This document shows, in pieces, positions 5,399-6,070 of a DNA stretch of 6,070 bases. How positions within the stretch are numbered: position 1 is the first letter of the stretch; each line of letters starts with the position of its first letter. A program made the translations under genes and the position numbers. The stretch covers positions 2,974 to 9,043 of the forward strand of contig DAAL01000250.1 in the NCBI GenBank assembly GCA_001701065.1. The letters run 5' to 3'. Source of the DNA: Bacteroidales bacterium GP4 (GTDB taxonomy: Bacteria > Bacteroidota > Bacteroidia > Bacteroidales > Muribaculaceae). The notes beneath the pieces were generated by a model, which saw only the letters and a program-made list of their open reading frames with translations, searched no databases and was not told where the DNA came from.

Positions 5399-6055
5399 AT
5401 GGCTCGAATTTTCGACAACATAGACTTAAAGTTCACCCAAGGACTTCAGGACATTATAACAAATACAGGTGTCAAACGTGTTGACTTCTGTGTTGGATAT
5501 TTCAATTTGCGCGGTTGGGATTTAATTATTGACCAAATCGATCAACTTACAGGAGATTATATTGAAGAAGAATCGACTAATGAACCTCAACATCGTGTAT
5601 GTCGGTTATTAATTGGAATGCATCAACCTCCAGAAGAACAGACTCGATGGCTCTATAGTAATGAAGACAGAACGCCTGACCCTGAATTTGTACGTAGTCA
5701 GAAAGTAAAAATCGCCCGGGATTTTCGCCATCAACTCCAACTCGGGTTACCGACTAAAAAAGACGAACTCACTCTACGCCGTCTCTCACAGCAACTTAAA
5801 TATGGAAAAGTATGTGTAAAATTATATTTGCGCCACCCACTCCATGCCAAACTATATCTTGCTTATCGCCCTGATGATAATTTCAACAAGATAATGGCAC
5901 TAATGGGAAGCAGCAATCTCACATTCTCCGGATTGTGCGGCAATGGTGAGTTGAATGCTGAGTTTGCCGACAGCGATCAATCAAAAAAACTTGCTGATTG
6001 GTTTGCCGAACGTTGGGATGATAGATTCTGCATTGACATTACAAACGCACTATAA
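5399..6055 (+). CDS. Phospholipase-D-like domain protein (helicase N-terminal type), ends early
   Basis: From the ATG at 5399 the product has 218 residues and starts MARIFDNIDLKF. An upstream TTG at 5372 only adds nine unconserved residues. The block FCVGYFNLRGW near residue 30 and the single HxK motif in LHAKLYLA (His149, Lys151), followed by GSSNLTFSGL (170-179) and a conserved GELNAEF, define the PLD-like nuclease or phosphodiesterase domain. In many bacteria this domain is the N-terminus of a long SNF2/DEAD-type helicase of about 1000 residues, where it continues past DRFCIDIT into linker and helicase. Here a TAA follows at 6053, right after DRFCIDITNAL. So it is either a free-standing domain, one half of a split gene, or a frameshifted remnant; the window ends too soon to tell. 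The gene is AT-richer than its neighbours (17 G+C of 60 at 5521-5580, against 31 of 60 at 901-960 in sufS), suggesting transfer. No own promoter or Shine-Dalgarno is visible in 5347-5398. Confidence 0.8.
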   Translation: MARIFDNIDLKFTQGLQDIITNTGVKRVDFCVGYFNLRGWDLIIDQIDQLTGDYIEEESTNEPQHRVCRLLIGMHQPPEEQTRWLYSNEDRTPDPEFVRSQKVKIARDFRHQLQLGLPTKKDELTLRRLSQQLKYGKVCVKLYLRHPLHAKLYLAYRPDDNFNKIMALMGSSNLTFSGLCGNGELNAEFADSDQSKKLADWFAERWDDRFCIDITNAL

Positions 6056-6070
6056 TCAAACGTGAGCGAC

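Noticed and set aside
5107..5484. Open frame of 125 codons on the + strand through the RNA region
   Set aside because: It starts at a TTG without a ribosome site, lies inside the terminator-like stem, overlaps the PLD gene by 86 bases in another frame, and its product resembles no family I know. A decayed gene cannot be fully excluded.
1..6070. CRISPR array, tRNA genes or insertion sequence
   Set aside because: No regularly spaced repeats, tRNA arms, transposase or terminal inverted repeats were seen anywhere in the window.

Overview
The window looks like a chromosomal segment of a Bacteroidales bacterium, possibly Muribaculaceae or a relative. The grounds are a sufD-sufS gene order, a PorQ-type outer-membrane protein, a secreted TonB-C-domain protein, and promoters of the Bacteroidetes form TTTG-N19-21-TAnnTTTG. 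Most genes have no strong Shine-Dalgarno. The genus-level placement is inference.

Layout. At 1-1518 (+) lie the 3' end of sufD and a complete sufS, the end of an iron-sulfur cluster assembly operon. At 1527-2534 (-) is a PorQ-like protein, convergent with sufS across 8 bp. Between 2535 and 2697 two back-to-back promoters serve porQ (-) and a small secreted TonB-C-domain protein (+, 2698-3177). At 3292-4947 (+) is a tight three-gene unit: a small helical protein of unknown function, a short PlsC-family acyltransferase, and a YafV/Nit2-type omega-amidase whose start overlaps the acyltransferase stop. A strong hairpin terminator follows at 4947-4982.

The most unusual part is 4977-5398, which has no convincing protein gene. 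It starts with a near-consensus promoter, continues with about 330 nt rich in potential RNA helices, and ends with a long interrupted stem followed by a T-rich tract. I read it as an unidentified structured RNA, either a free ncRNA or an attenuating leader for the next gene.

That next gene (5399-6055) is AT-richer than its neighbours. It encodes a phospholipase-D-like domain of the kind usually found at the N-terminus of large helicases, but here it reaches a stop codon after 218 residues. The window ends 15 bases later, so whether the helicase follows as a separate or frameshifted gene cannot be seen. The left part is housekeeping; the right end looks like the edge of an accessory, possibly defence-related, locus.
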